64,000 nucleotides of DNA from Dactylorhiza incarnata (taxonomy: Eukaryota; Streptophyta; Magnoliopsida; Asparagales; Orchidaceae), in the NCBI GenBank assembly GCA_033032865.1, contig JAWHQI010000004.1, positions 27,758,001 through 27,822,000 on the forward strand, read 5' to 3'. Position 1 is the first letter of the stretch; the number at the start of each line of letters is the position of its first letter. The notes below the pieces were generated by a model that worked only from the letters and a program-made list of their open reading frames with translations, made no database searches and was not told where the DNA came from. The translations under genes and the position numbers were made by a program. Below, one piece after another: positions 45,268 through 56,371 of this stretch.

Positions 45268-47142
45268 ATGGCTCCCAAAACTAACTCTGGCTTCGACATT
45301 GACCTGGAATCCTTCCAAGCCGCCGCCGACAACTTTAAGAGCATAATAGCTCTGTTCACTGAAGCTGGTCTGGATAAGCTCATTTAAACAAGATGCAAGC
45401 TTCTGGAGACAGAACTAACAGAGCTCATAGCTCATGTTTAGATAACTGAACAAGGGGAAATTTCAGGCACAATCTATGAGACACCTGTATTAATATCTGC
45501 AGAACACATAAGGACCACCTTTGATCTTCCATCAGGTATATCCAAATATCATCTTTGTTTAAATGAAATTAGGAAAGAAAATGAGCTTCTAAAAGGAATG
45601 ACTAAACATGTCTTAATTACTCCCCTATTAGGTGATGAATCCATTGAACTCACACCTGATGAAATCAAGCATTTACTCACCACCATGAAATTCTCAAAAG
45701 ATAGGCCAATCCATCTGAAAAAGATAGATTTTTCTGATGAGTACAGATTGCTGGCAGATATAGTAGGGAAAGTTCTACTATGCAAAATCTCAGCACATGA
45801 TGCAGTGCCCAAACACCAACTGAACATCATGGGGGTCCTTGTGCTGAAGAAGAAAGTAGACTGGGCCTCATGGCTACTCAAGATAATAGGCTCTAGATAT
45901 TCTCACAAAGAGAATGCCTACATGAGGATTATGAGTCAAGTACTCTTCCACTCCTTCCCTGACCTCTGTAGGTCAAAAGGAATTCCTATCCCTCCTGGAA
46001 AGAGGATGTCCATTTCCCTCTTCTCCAAATGGACCAGGCAAATCCCGAAGCCTGGCTCCATTCCTGAAAGGACTCCCACTCCTCCTAACTCTCCTGCTCA
46101 CCCTTCTCCTCCTCCTTCTCCTCAAAGAGACAATTCTTCTCTACCACCATCATCCACTCAAATAGCCTCTACCACCCTCACAACTCCTACTTTACCTACT
46201 TCTTCTCAAACACCTGCTCAGACAGCAGTATCTCCTTCTCTCCCTCCTCCTATTCTCCCATCTTCTTTACCTCCATTATCACCCATACCTCATGTATCAA
46301 CTCACTTCTCTCCTCCTCCATCACCTCTTCCTCCATCATCACCTCCTCACCTTTCACACCATGAATCATCTGCATCCACTGAGGCTCTCCTCACTCAGTG
46401 CATCAAATCAGCAGCTGAAAAATTCCAAGTGATGCTGGATGAGCATTGCTCTCAAATTCATTCCTCCATCCTTCACATGCACACCCAAATAGATGGGGTC
46501 AGTGCCTCTATGCAAGGCCTAAAGACCTCTCTCTCTTCCTCTAGATTGATAAGGTCTTTCTTAACCTCCCTGGCCAAGAAGGTCAAGAAGGGGGAGAATC
46601 TAGATGAAGAGCAGCTCTCCAATCCTAAATCTCTCTCTCACAAGTCCCCTCCTCCAAAATCTGACAAAATCCTTGGGAATGAGACAGTACCTGAGCTACA
46701 TAATGATGAACAAACAATAGAGGTACTCAACATAGCAAGGGATGCTGCAAATCAAATGGCACTACTACAAGGGGAGGGATGCAGAGCAGAAAATGAGGCT
46801 GCAAAGGAAGATGGTGAGAAAGATAAAGAAACTGAACTTCCGGGGGAGCTGGAAGCTGTGTTAGCTGAAGAAGGAGCTAAGGATACTATTATAAATGAGG
46901 CTGCAAAGGAAGATGGTGAGAAAGATAAAGAAACTGAACTTCAGGGGGAGCTGGAAGCTGTGTTAGCTGAAGAAGGAGCTAAGGATACTATTATAAATGA
47001 AGCTGAGACTCAGGGGGAGCAAATGGCTGAGACCCAGGGGGAGCTAGGAGAACTTCCTACAAATGAGAAAGAGAAACTCTCCTCTCCTAAAACAGTAGTA
47101 TTCAAGAGAAAGAGAAAGACCCCTCCTACCCCTCCTGAGTAA
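45268..47142 (+). pseudogene. S3 env-like gene (two early stops, long open remainder)
   Basis: Extra gene of unknown function. ATG at 45268 (context CTAAAATGGCTCC). The N-terminal helical region is broken by TAA at 45385 and TAG at 45439; S4 has TCC and CAG there. The frame from 45598 is open for 514 codons to TAA at 47140. Its conserved block (codons ~50-155) contains Asp-Ile-Val-Gly-Lys-Val-Leu-Leu, Val-Asp-Trp-Ala-Ser and Pro-Pro-Gly-Lys-Arg, and loosely resembles the plant 'putative transposon protein' family. A long Pro/Ser linker, a helical part with Lys-Lys-Val-Lys-Lys-Gly-Glu, an acidic tail with QGE blocks and a basic end follow. No signal peptide or membrane helix is visible, so it is not a classical Env. 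A 102-bp segment is tandemly duplicated (46792-46995). Confidence 0.82.
46792..46995 (+). repeat. 102-bp tandem duplication in the S3 env-like gene
   Basis: Two nearly identical 102-bp units (46792-46893 and 46894-46995) encode 34 residues each and keep the frame. They differ at a Pro/Gln codon (CCGGGGGAG versus CAGGGGGAG). Confidence 0.9.
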
Positions 47143-47336
47143 TATTTGAAAACAATGCTGATATATTTTTGAGTACTAATTGGAATGAACATGAAATATG
47201 CTTATATGATTCTGGAACATTTGATCTCTTCTTCTAAATTTCACTTTTTGATTATTTGATATATTTCTTTTCTATACAAATGCTGTGCTGGATTGATTTT
47301 ATGCTAATACAATTTCTCTCTAAGTAGGGTTAAGAC

Positions 47337-47350
47337 AAATAGGGGGAGAT
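47337..47350 (+). promoter_or_regulatory. Polypurine tract of S3
   Basis: AAATAGGGGGAGAT directly before the 3' LTR. Closely similar AGGGGGAG runs recur in the env-like gene upstream. S4 has the same tract at 52463-52476. Confidence 0.88.
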
Positions 47351-48674
47351 TGTTGGGGAAATGATTTCTCTTAACCCCTTGAATTAAGTTGAATATGAAT
47401 TCTAAGAAAGAAAAACAAGGTTAAGTAAATATGCGTCGAATAGTATTCGACGCAACGTCGAAATATAGTCGACGTTTCCTTCAGATTGAGTCGAAGTAAC
47501 TCTAGGAAGATTTCGACGTATGTGTTATCGACGCTACTCTGATTTCTAGTCGACGCATATGGAGAAGTCGACGCACCTTAATCGACGCACCTTCCTTATT
47601 CTCCTCTCGACGTCCAGCCAGGATGAATTCGACGCTTAAGTCGAATAGGAATCGACGCACGTCGATTTATATGACAGATTTAAATATGCGCCAGATCTCT
47701 TTCCTTCTTTCAGTAGATCTGATTTGTATGGAATAAGTATCAATATTTTATAGCCGTTCTGAATCATTCTTTCCTTATATCTGATTCTTGGCTAATTTGA
47801 TTAAACTTATTTGGACATTATTTGAAATCAGAATTCATTCTTTCCTTCTACAGAAATAAACATTATGGAAACATCTTTTCTTTCTATTCTCTCTAACTGC
47901 TAATTGATTATCCTCCTATAGTATTATGTTGAATTAACAGAGCTATAAATAAAGAGGAGGTCGGCAGAAAATAAAGAAGAGTGATCTACCACACACATTT
48001 GAAATAGAGGAAAAGCTCCCAAGAGAAAAGAGAGAAATTGAGAAAAAGCTCTGCAGCAACATTCAAGCACTTCTTCTTCTTCTGCTTCTGAAGTCATACA
48101 GCTGCAAAATCTGATAGCTCTCACAAAGAGAGAAAGGCTGCAAATCTTCTTCTCTCTATAGAAGAAAGATTCAATTCACTTCTTGTGCTTCCAATCTTCT
48201 TGTTAGGAAGAAGATTCTTTCTTGTTTTTATTTCTTCTCCTTTCTTTCTTTCTCACTTAAACATTGTAAAAGTGTTTTTAGAATCTCTCTCCAAAAAATT
48301 CAGTGTACTGGTTCTAAGAGTCTCCTTGTCAAAAGACTCAGTTGGTTCTAAGAGTCTCCTTGTCAAAAGACTCAGGGTGGTTCTAAGAGTCTCCTTATCA
48401 AAAGACTCAGTGCAAGATAGTGAATTCCTACCAAGGGGGTAGAAGAGTGGACTACCCAAAGTTTGGGGAACCACTATATTTTCTTGTGTTGTGCTGTGAT
48501 TTATTTTCTTGCATTTACTTTATTTTCTTGCTTAATTCTTGTTGGTGTGTGGGAAGCTCTAATCTGTGATCATACACATATATATTAACTTTGCACAAAA
48601 TAATTTTTAAATCTCTATTCACCCCCCCCCCCCCCCCTCTAGAGAATTCTAGTGAGGTTAATTGTGCACTTTCA
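47351..48674 (+). repeat. S3 3' LTR
   Basis: 1324 bp, nearly identical to 41046-42361. Its C-run near 48625 is about 15 bases long versus 6 in the 5' LTR. Confidence 0.95.
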
Positions 48675-50140
48675 TGGACATATTGCTCCAGAATGTCCAG
48701 AAAATGCTGAGAAAAAGAAAGATCTGAAAAAGAAAGACCTCAAGAGGAAGGAGAAGAAGAAAGAAAGAGGCTTCATTGCAGAAGCTTGGAGTGAAACAAA
48801 CTCTGAAGACAGCACTTCATCTGAAAGTGACAATGAAGAGTCTAAGCAAGAAGACCTATGCTTAATGGCTCTTGGAAGCACAGAAGAAGAATTTGTTGCT
48901 GAATCATGGAGTGAAACAGGATCAGAAGGAAGCATCTCTTCAACTGCAAAAGCAAATAGCCTTAGTCTCATAAAGGAATATGAGGATAAGGATGAGGTAA
49001 GCATTTTTGATGAAATAGATTTTCTATGTGATGATTTTAAAAAAGATTTTGAAAGACTCTATTTAGATCAACTAAAAGCCAAACAAGAAATTAAGGATCT
49101 AAAAGAACAAATTAATATGAGAAAAATAGAAGATACGTGTTCAGAAAATTATGAACTAAGGTGTAAAATCTATAAAACAGAAAAGGAAATAAATAGTGCT
49201 AAAATAGAAAATCAACTCCTTAAGAATAAGGTATCCCAGGCAAAAGCTTTTGAAGAATCTATAAAAGTCAGAAGTCAAACACTTAAAGAAATCACTGAAA
49301 AACAAACAATCAGACATAAGAATCTGGGGCTAGGGGCTGATCCTTCAACAAGTTCAATACCATCTACCAAACCTGCTTGGATGAGCCCTGTTAAATTTAC
49401 TAAAGCCATTAAATCAACAAACTTAGAGGGAGAATCACAAAATAAAGAAGACCTCACGTTCAAAGAGATAAACCACTTTGATGAATCATCATCATACCAT
49501 TCAGAAGAAGACTCACAAACTCATTCTGAGAAGGCAACTAGGCCAAAAGAAACAATCCATAAAGAAATAAATCTCCAAACAGAAAAAGGGAAGAATAAAA
49601 TCTGTGAAGACACAATTACGTCGACTTCATATCGACGTATGAATGACAGTACGTCGAATTCTACTCGACGCAATCTCTTAGATGCTTCGACCTCAAATCG
49701 ACGCATGAATAACATTACGTCAACTTACAATCGACGCAACTACTTCCATGCATCGATTCCAGATCAACGCAATCTAGAGAAAGCGTCGAATACATATCGA
49801 CGCAACTCTCAACATACGTCGAATAGATATCGACGCATAAAACCTCAGAGCAACTTAAATACAGGACATAGCTATTCCTCAAAAACTTTCTACCTTAACC
49901 CCCCATTCAGGACCCTTTCATCCTGATCAAAACTTTTATCCTAATCAAAACTCTTATCATAATCAAAATTTCTATCCTAATCAAAACTTTTATCCTAATC
50001 AACAACTCTATCCTAATCACCATCTCTATCCCTCTCTAAACTCAAATTTCCATAATCAAAAGACAATTAGGTGTTCAATCTGTAATAAAATTGGCCACAC
50101 TGCCAAACAATGTTGGCACAATCAATCCAATTGTTTATAA
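48675..50140 (+). pseudogene. S4 gag, C-terminal half
   Basis: Resumes S4 gag at the His of the first knuckle, after the duplicated TGGAC. Knuckle 1 keeps its last Cys (Ala-Pro-Glu-Cys), unlike S2 and S3. Acidic tracts and a coiled coil follow, then seven 33-bp dyad repeats (49618-49836) in the same register as S3. A one-base insertion in a C-run near 49902 shifts the frame. In the shifted frame the Asn/Tyr/Pro-rich stretch and an intact second CCHC (near 50070-50112) are readable to TAA at 50138. Confidence 0.9.
49618..49836 (+). repeat. In-frame 33-bp TCGACG tandem repeat in S4 gag
   Basis: Seven units start at 49618, 49651, 49684, 49717, 49750, 49783 and 49816. Same number, period and register as in S3. 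Substitutions differ from those in S3, so each copy has decayed independently from a cleaner array. Confidence 0.95.
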
Positions 50141-50230
50141 AATTAGTCCAAGGGTGACTTAGAAAACCTTAGGATTAGGAAGAAATAATCTCTCAAGAAA
50201 AACCTGGAATTTTCAGACAAAGTAAAAGTC

Positions 50231-50430
50231 ACGTCGATCTCTTAATCGACGCATACGTCGATAGGAAACCCTATCAGACAATACCGACGCATACATCGAC
50301 TTCCACTCGACGCAACGTCGACTTCATGAACAAGAGCGGCAATACTAAAATTTTTTCAGTCACATCAACTGTTGTACCGAATAAACCTCGAGTGGTGTCT
50401 CGTGTCGACGTTTCACCTAACTTAAATAGA
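50231..50430 (+). repeat. TCGACG array in the gag/env-like spacer of S4
   Basis: Starts with a dyad at 50231 (arms ACGTCGA and TCGACGC) and continues with further half-sites to about 50410. Confidence 0.85.
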
Positions 50431-50521
50431 CTCTTCAGTTAAAATTTAGCACGCTCCTTGCATCTCTCATCCTTCTCATCTCTCAGTCCAACCATCTCTT
50501 CCTCTCTCTCAACTGACCTAA

Positions 50522-52292
50522 ATGGCTCCCAAGATCAACTCTGGTTTCGATATTGATCTTGAATCCTTCCAAGCCGCCGCCGAAAACTATAAGAGCATCA
50601 TAGCTCTCTTCACTGAAGCTGGTTTAGAGAAACTCATTTCCAGAAGATGCAGACTCCTAGAGACAGAACTCACTGAGTTAATGAATCATGTTCAGATATC
50701 TGAGCAAGGAGAGATCGCAGGAACACTCTATGAGACACCTGTCTCAATCTCTGCAGAACACCTTAGGGACACCTTTGATCTTCCATCAGGTACACAACAA
50801 CACTATCTTATCAAAAGGAAAGCAAATTATTTTCTAAGAATAGCTAAATGAATCTCCATCATCATTCCCTTATCAGGTGATGAACCTGTGGATCTCACCC
50901 CTGAGGAAATCAAAAATCTATTACTCATCATGAAGTTCTCCAAAGATAAACCAATCCACCTGAAGAAAATAGATTTTCTGATGAATATAGGCTATTGTCA
51001 GACATAGTAGGAAAAGTTCTATTATGCAATATCTCTGCCCATGATGCAGTGCCCAAGCAGCAACTGAACATCATGGGGACACTTTTGCTGAAAAAGAAGG
51101 TTGACTGGGCCAGCTGCTTACTAAAAATGATAGGCTACAAATATTCTCACAAAGAGAATGCCTATATGATGATCATGAGTCAGGTACTCCTCCACTCCTT
51201 CCCTGACCTATGTAGGTCAAAAGGAATCCCCATTCCCCCTGGAAAAAGGATGTCCATAGCCCTCTTCTCAAAATGGACAGGAAAATCCCCAAGCCTGGCT
51301 CCATTCCTGAAAGGACTCCCTCTGCTCCTACTTCTCCTGTGCATCCATATTCCCCTCCTCCTCAACATACAGACATCTCCTCTCAACCAACATCATCCAC
51401 ACCTATAGCTTCAACTACCCTCACATCTCCTATCCTACCTACACCTTCACAACTACCAATTCAATCACTTGCTCAACCCTCCTCTATTCCTTCACCTCCT
51501 TCACCAAACACACTTCATCACAATGATACAGTCCTCTCTCCACCTTCATCACCTCCACCTCCACCATTATCTCCTACTCCAACACACCTTGAACCATCTC
51601 CATCCACTAAAACTCTCATCACCTAGTGTATCCAGTCAGCAGCCCAAAAATTTCAAGAAATGCTGGATGGACACTGCTACCAACTTCACTCCTCCATCAT
51701 GCACATGCAAACCCAAATAGATGGGGTCAATGCCTCTGTGCAAAGCTTGAAGTCCTCTGACTCTTCCTCTAAAGTGACCAAGTCTTTCTTAACCTCCTTG
51801 GCTAAGAAGGTCAAGAAGGGGGAGAAATTAGATGAAGAGCAGCTCTCAAGTCACAAATCTCTCTCACACAAGTCCCTTCCTACTTCAAAATCTGATAAGA
51901 CCAATGGAAATAAACAGATAACAGATGTACTCACTATAGCAAGAGAAGTTGAACAACAAGTAGTTCTTTTTCAAAGAGATGCAAGTAAAGTGGCTGAAAG
52001 TGAGAAAGAAGTTGAAAAGGAAGCTGAGGATGTAGGTATGACTGAAAATGAGAAAGAAAAAGAAGCTGAAGCTCAGGGGGAGCCAAATGCTGACTTAACT
52101 AAAGCTGGCGCTGAGAAAGAATCTGAAGATGCAGAAGTAAAAGAAAAGGAAGTTCCATCTCAGGGGGAGCAAACTGCTGTGACTCAGGGGGAGCTGAGTG
52201 AATCACCTGTTACTGATAAGGAGCAACCCACTTCTTTAAAAACTTTAGTATTCACTAGGAAAAGAAAAACTCCTCCTACCCCTCCTGAGTGA
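50522..52292 (+). pseudogene. S4 env-like gene
   Basis: ATG at 50522, matching the S3 start context. The first 109 codons are open and show the N-terminal helical region that is broken in S3. A stop at 50849 ends it. A one-base loss near 50977 shifts the conserved block, readable around 50995-51290 (Asp-Ile-Val-Gly-Lys-Val-Leu-Leu; Pro-Pro-Gly-Lys-Arg). Another shift leads into the Pro-rich linker (from 51273). A stop lies at 51625, and the C-terminal helical, QGE and basic tail is open from 51660 to TGA at 52290. Comparing S2, S3 and S4 shows the lesions differ in each, so the gene was once intact in this lineage. Confidence 0.8.
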
Positions 52293-52476
52293 TGTGTTGA
52301 ACAATGTTGATATATTCTTTCCTTCATGCTTAAATACTGTTTATGAAGTCTGTGTATATGATTCTATTTTCTTCTGAGTACTTAACATATTTCTTTTCTA
52401 TATAAATGCTTTGCTGTGTTGATTAAAAGCTGATACAATTTCTCCCTGAACAGGGTTAAAACAAATAGGGGGAGAT

Positions 52477-53719
52477 TGTTGGGGAAATGATTTATCTTAA
52501 CCCCTAAAAATGAGTAGAATATAAATTCTAAAGAATGAAAAATTAGTCTAAGTAAATATGCGTCGAATAGTATTCGACGCAACGTCGAAGTGTAGTCGAC
52601 GTTCCTCTCAGAATGAGTCGATGTAACTCAAGACAGAATTCGACGTAACCTATGTCGACGTAACTCTGATTTCTAGTCGACGTATCTAGTGAAGTCGACA
52701 CACCTTAGTCGACGCACCTTCCATATTATCCTCTCGACGTCCAGCCAGTCTGAAATCGACGCTTCCGTCAAATAGTAATCGACGCACTTCGATTTCTATA
52801 TTAGATTCAAAAACACGTCAGATCTCTTTCCTTCTATCTGTAGATCTGAATTTTATGGAATGATATTATTCTTTTCTAGCCGTTTTGAATCAGTCTTTCC
52901 TTCTAAATGATTCTTGGCTAAATTGATTAAGTTTATTATGGATATTATTTGAAATTAGAATGATCTCTTTCCTTCTACAAAAATATTGATTATGGAACCT
53001 CTTCTCTTTTACTATTTCTCTGACTGCTTATTGATTATTCTCCTATAGTATTCTTTGAATAAACAGAGCTATAAATAAGAGGGAAGTCGGCAGAGAAGAA
53101 AAGAAAGTAATCAACTCCATACATTTGAAATAGAGGAAAAGCTCCCAAGAGAAAAGTGAGATAAGTTGAGAGAAGTGATAGTGTGCTGCAGCAAACAACA
53201 AGCCTTCTTCTTCTCCTTCTGAAGCCATACTTCTGCAATTTCTGAAAGCTCTCATTGAAAAAGAGAAAGGCCTACAATCTCCTTCTCACTATAGAAGAGA
53301 GATTTCATTCACTATTTCTTGTGCTTCCAATCTTCTTACTATGAAGAAGATTCTTTCTTGTTTCAATTACTTCTTCTACTTCTTCTTCTTATTCTCATTT
53401 CATTTTCAAATTGTGTAAAAGAGTTTTTAGAATCTCTCTTCAAAAAATTCAGTTGTACTGGTTCTAAGAGTCTCCTTATCAAAAGACTCAGGCTGGTTCT
53501 AAGAGTCTCCTTATCTAAATACTCAGTACAAGATAGTGAATTCCTACCAAGGGGGTAGAAGAGTGGACTACCCAAAGTTTGGGGAACCACTATATTTCTT
53601 TGTGTTGTGCTGATTTTCTTCTTGCTATTTTACTTTCTTTACTTGCTTAATTCTTGTTGGTGTGTGTGGGAAGCTTAAATCTGTGATTATTACACACACA
53701 CACACACACACATATATAT
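52477..53719 (+). mobile_element. S4 3' LTR, left part
   Basis: Starts TGTTGGGGAAATGATTTATC. TCGACG array 52560-52800, TATA box at 53070-53077, two hairpin units 53457-53527 (the second mutated). It ends in a CA/TA microsatellite where G inserted. Confidence 0.92.
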
Positions 53720-55623
53720 TGTTGAAACCGAAATCTTGCGAACAAGACTTGGTCTCTGTGGAGTTTGGGGTCCCAAAGGAGGGGTGGCCTCACACGTACT
53801 TCGCTCAAGCTAACAATCTAGGCATAAAACTAGGAACTCAAAGGACAAACCCAAGGACTCATCGTGGAGGTCCCACCACACACCCGGAAGACTAACAAGC
53901 ACTTCCCCTCCGAAGCCAAAGACTGTGACAAAGCACCATTGGAGGACTCTCTTGGCCAACCAAAACATCTAAGGGGAAATCCCAAACCGAATCCCCCTCC
54001 TAAAGTTGCTCTCTTGGGTCTATTTGTAGCGTTCCTCATCTGGGCCGCCAATAGCGTAATCCCGACAAACAGCCTGACTATACGCAGCCCAAATGGGACT
54101 GCCGACAGCGAAACTCCGCCATTCTAAGAGTTAATTAACTGACCCTTAAGGTCTTCCCGGTAATTTCACCTCGGGGTTCCCACGGGGCGAATGGTTCGTG
54201 AAAACACCACTCGCCTACGATAAAAATATAAGCTACATAAAGAGGGCATCACAGGCATTTTAATTTACAAGAGCATAAGCTCCATACTTCGGCACGCAGG
54301 CCAGCAAATATAAATAAATAAGCCCTTCTCGGGGCGGCACGACTTTGGGCTTAAGCCCGCAACTCCCTGCTTGGTACTGCGACACCTGTACGCCAACGTC
54401 TCGCCATGCGGTAGCAAACTGAGCCTCGGCCAATTGAAGCAAACCGAGCTACATTGCCCACACCCCTTTCCCGAGGCGACAGCATTTTATAAATACGGGA
54501 AAATAATAAATATCTTCCTGTTGAGTATTCTCCTTGATCCTCAGGACATCACCAATCCGGCCCCCATGTCTGGACGGGCTTCACACAGAAACATCACCAA
54601 TCCGGTCTACACACCCGGATGGGCTTCACACAGAATGCCTAAACCCGTACTCACACTTCCGGGCGCTAATGTGGTTAATTTCGGGGATGCGCACATCAAC
54701 CCGTGGGAGAGCACACCTCCTCCACCTGATGATGGAGGGGAGCTTCCATGCGAGTATGAGAATTGAATGCTTCACCTGCCCAAGTAGAAAATCGTTACCC
54801 TTGGCGCGTGCTTTGGAGCCATAGAGAACGATCACCATGGATTTAGTTTCCGCACACCGGTCCGAGCTCCGAAATGACCACACAAACTCTTCCTCGCACT
54901 TGGCCGGCCAAGCTCGTGCTCCATGGTTGTTCACACCGCAACGCCCAACCTAAGGTGGGGTCGACCTTCTCCTAGTCAGCGGCGGCCGGGACGAAGAGAG
55001 GAGAGGCTCTGCTGCCCTCGCACTTGCCGACGGGAGAGGAGGTAGATGGGGCTCGGCTTCTTCGAGCAGCAAAGCGAGGGAGAGGGGAGGAGCTCGGCTC
55101 CTCCTTGTCGACAGGAAAAAAGGAGAGGAAGAGGGGAGTCGGGCCCCTCGTGCCCTAGGCGGCGACGGGAAAGGGGGAGGGAGGAGAAAAGGCCTCTGCC
55201 CTTATTCCTGGCCGACGAGGGAGAGAGAGAGAGAAGGTCGGGGCGGTGCCTCCTTACGCCAACGAGAGGGAGAGGAGGTCGGAGATCGGGAAGAGGGAGC
55301 GGGGTCGTGCCTGTTTCGCGTGAACAGGGGGAGGGGACTTCGGGTATTGCGGCTGCTCCTAAGAACCGAGAGAGAGGGGGTCGGGAAATTGGGGTGGACC
55401 GGCTCTAAGGGTTAGGGAAAGGGGGTTTTTATTAAAACCCTAGAATGGAAATGCTGTCCGCACCCCACTCGGCTACTCGCACACCAAAACCCGCTAAACG
55501 CACCCCGAAACTTCTAATCGCAGACCACGTCCCAGATTTGTTAAATGTCAAAATATTGGGGGCGTTACACTCGGGTCCTGGCTATCTGGGGAGGGTCCCA
55601 CCCGACGGGTACGAGGTTGTACA
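53720..55623 (-). repeat. Element G left LTR (its 3' LTR)
   Basis: 1904 bp, paired with 59899-61801. On the minus strand it contains TGTAACGCCCCC near its start, a common motif at plant gypsy LTR starts; both copies extend ~55 bp beyond it to TGTACA. It includes a strongly purine-rich (plus strand) region at 54990-55400. Confidence 0.9.
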
Positions 55624-55640
55624 TAATCCCCGCTCTTTGC
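55624..55640 (-). promoter_or_regulatory. Probable polypurine tract of element G
   Basis: On the minus strand AAAGAGCGGGGATTA directly precedes the LTR start TGTACAACC. Confidence 0.65.
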
Positions 55641-56371
55641 GAGCGTGTCTCACGCTCGGAAAGAGATGTCCACCCCAAGTATCCGACGGGTGGGAGCCGA
55701 CCCAAAAAAAAATTATGGGTATATAATCATATGAATGATGATTCTTCTCTTTTTCGTGCTCATATTTGTCTTGATGTGATAACTTTTCCCTTTGTTGCCT
55801 TTAAATGATCAATTTGGTTGTCAACAACCTTGATTATACACTATGCCTTCTTTTTTATGGTAGAGATATTATGCCCTTCAGGTTCTCAGAATGACATGCC
55901 ACTTAATGTCTATTAGCAAGCAAACTCATAATTTAGAGCGCAGTTCTTTTTACTGTTGCATATTGTGTTATTCAGGAATGGGCCTCAAGGATGATTGATG
56001 GTGCTGAGGAATAGAATGCTCACTATTATCTATAATGATTACATAAACAATCATGCACTGACAATTCCAAATGAATCTGATTTTGTTTCTAAAACTAATC
56101 AAATAATGTTGTGACATTGTAGGATTCGTTATCTTTAGCTTTTATTTTCAAAACTATTCTTAAAGAACTTCGATTGTCAGTGAAAACTGTCAATTTAACA
56201 AGCATAACTGATCTCTTATATGCTAAAGCCTTATATTGAATCTCATCCTATCTCAAACTGTCATCCGAGAGGTTTACCCGCTCTACCGGTTAGATGAGAG
56301 CCCGAACAGCGGAACCATCATGGAGCCAAAACCAAAGAGCCTCCATGAGAGGTCAACCTGCCATTCCAAAG
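55641..56371. other. Non-coding stretch in element G
   Basis: About 0.7 kb between the polypurine tract and the tandem repeats. An inverted repeat (GCGAGCGTG/CACGCTCGG) sits near 55638-55660. Otherwise AT-rich without coding sequence. Confidence 0.6.

Larger units (their letters stand above)
41046..48674 (+). mobile_element. S3: young Sirevirus-like gag/env-like element, inserted in S4 gag
   Basis: 7.6 kb with LTRs 41046-42361 and 47351-48674, primer-binding site, full gag frame, spacer array, env-like gene and polypurine tract. TSD TGGAC at 41041-41045 and 48675-48679. The LTRs differ at only about a dozen bases plus tract-length changes, so the insertion is recent. There are no pol genes, so its transposition must have used enzymes in trans. 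Confidence 0.95.

Noticed and set aside
45598..47142. Calling the env-like gene a true retroviral envelope
   Set aside because: No signal peptide, membrane helix or cleavage site is visible. Only the position resembles Sirevirus env-like genes.
55046..55408. An Arg/Gly-rich 120-codon frame
   Set aside because: It lies in the purine-rich part of a G LTR, with no domain and a different frame in the second LTR copy.
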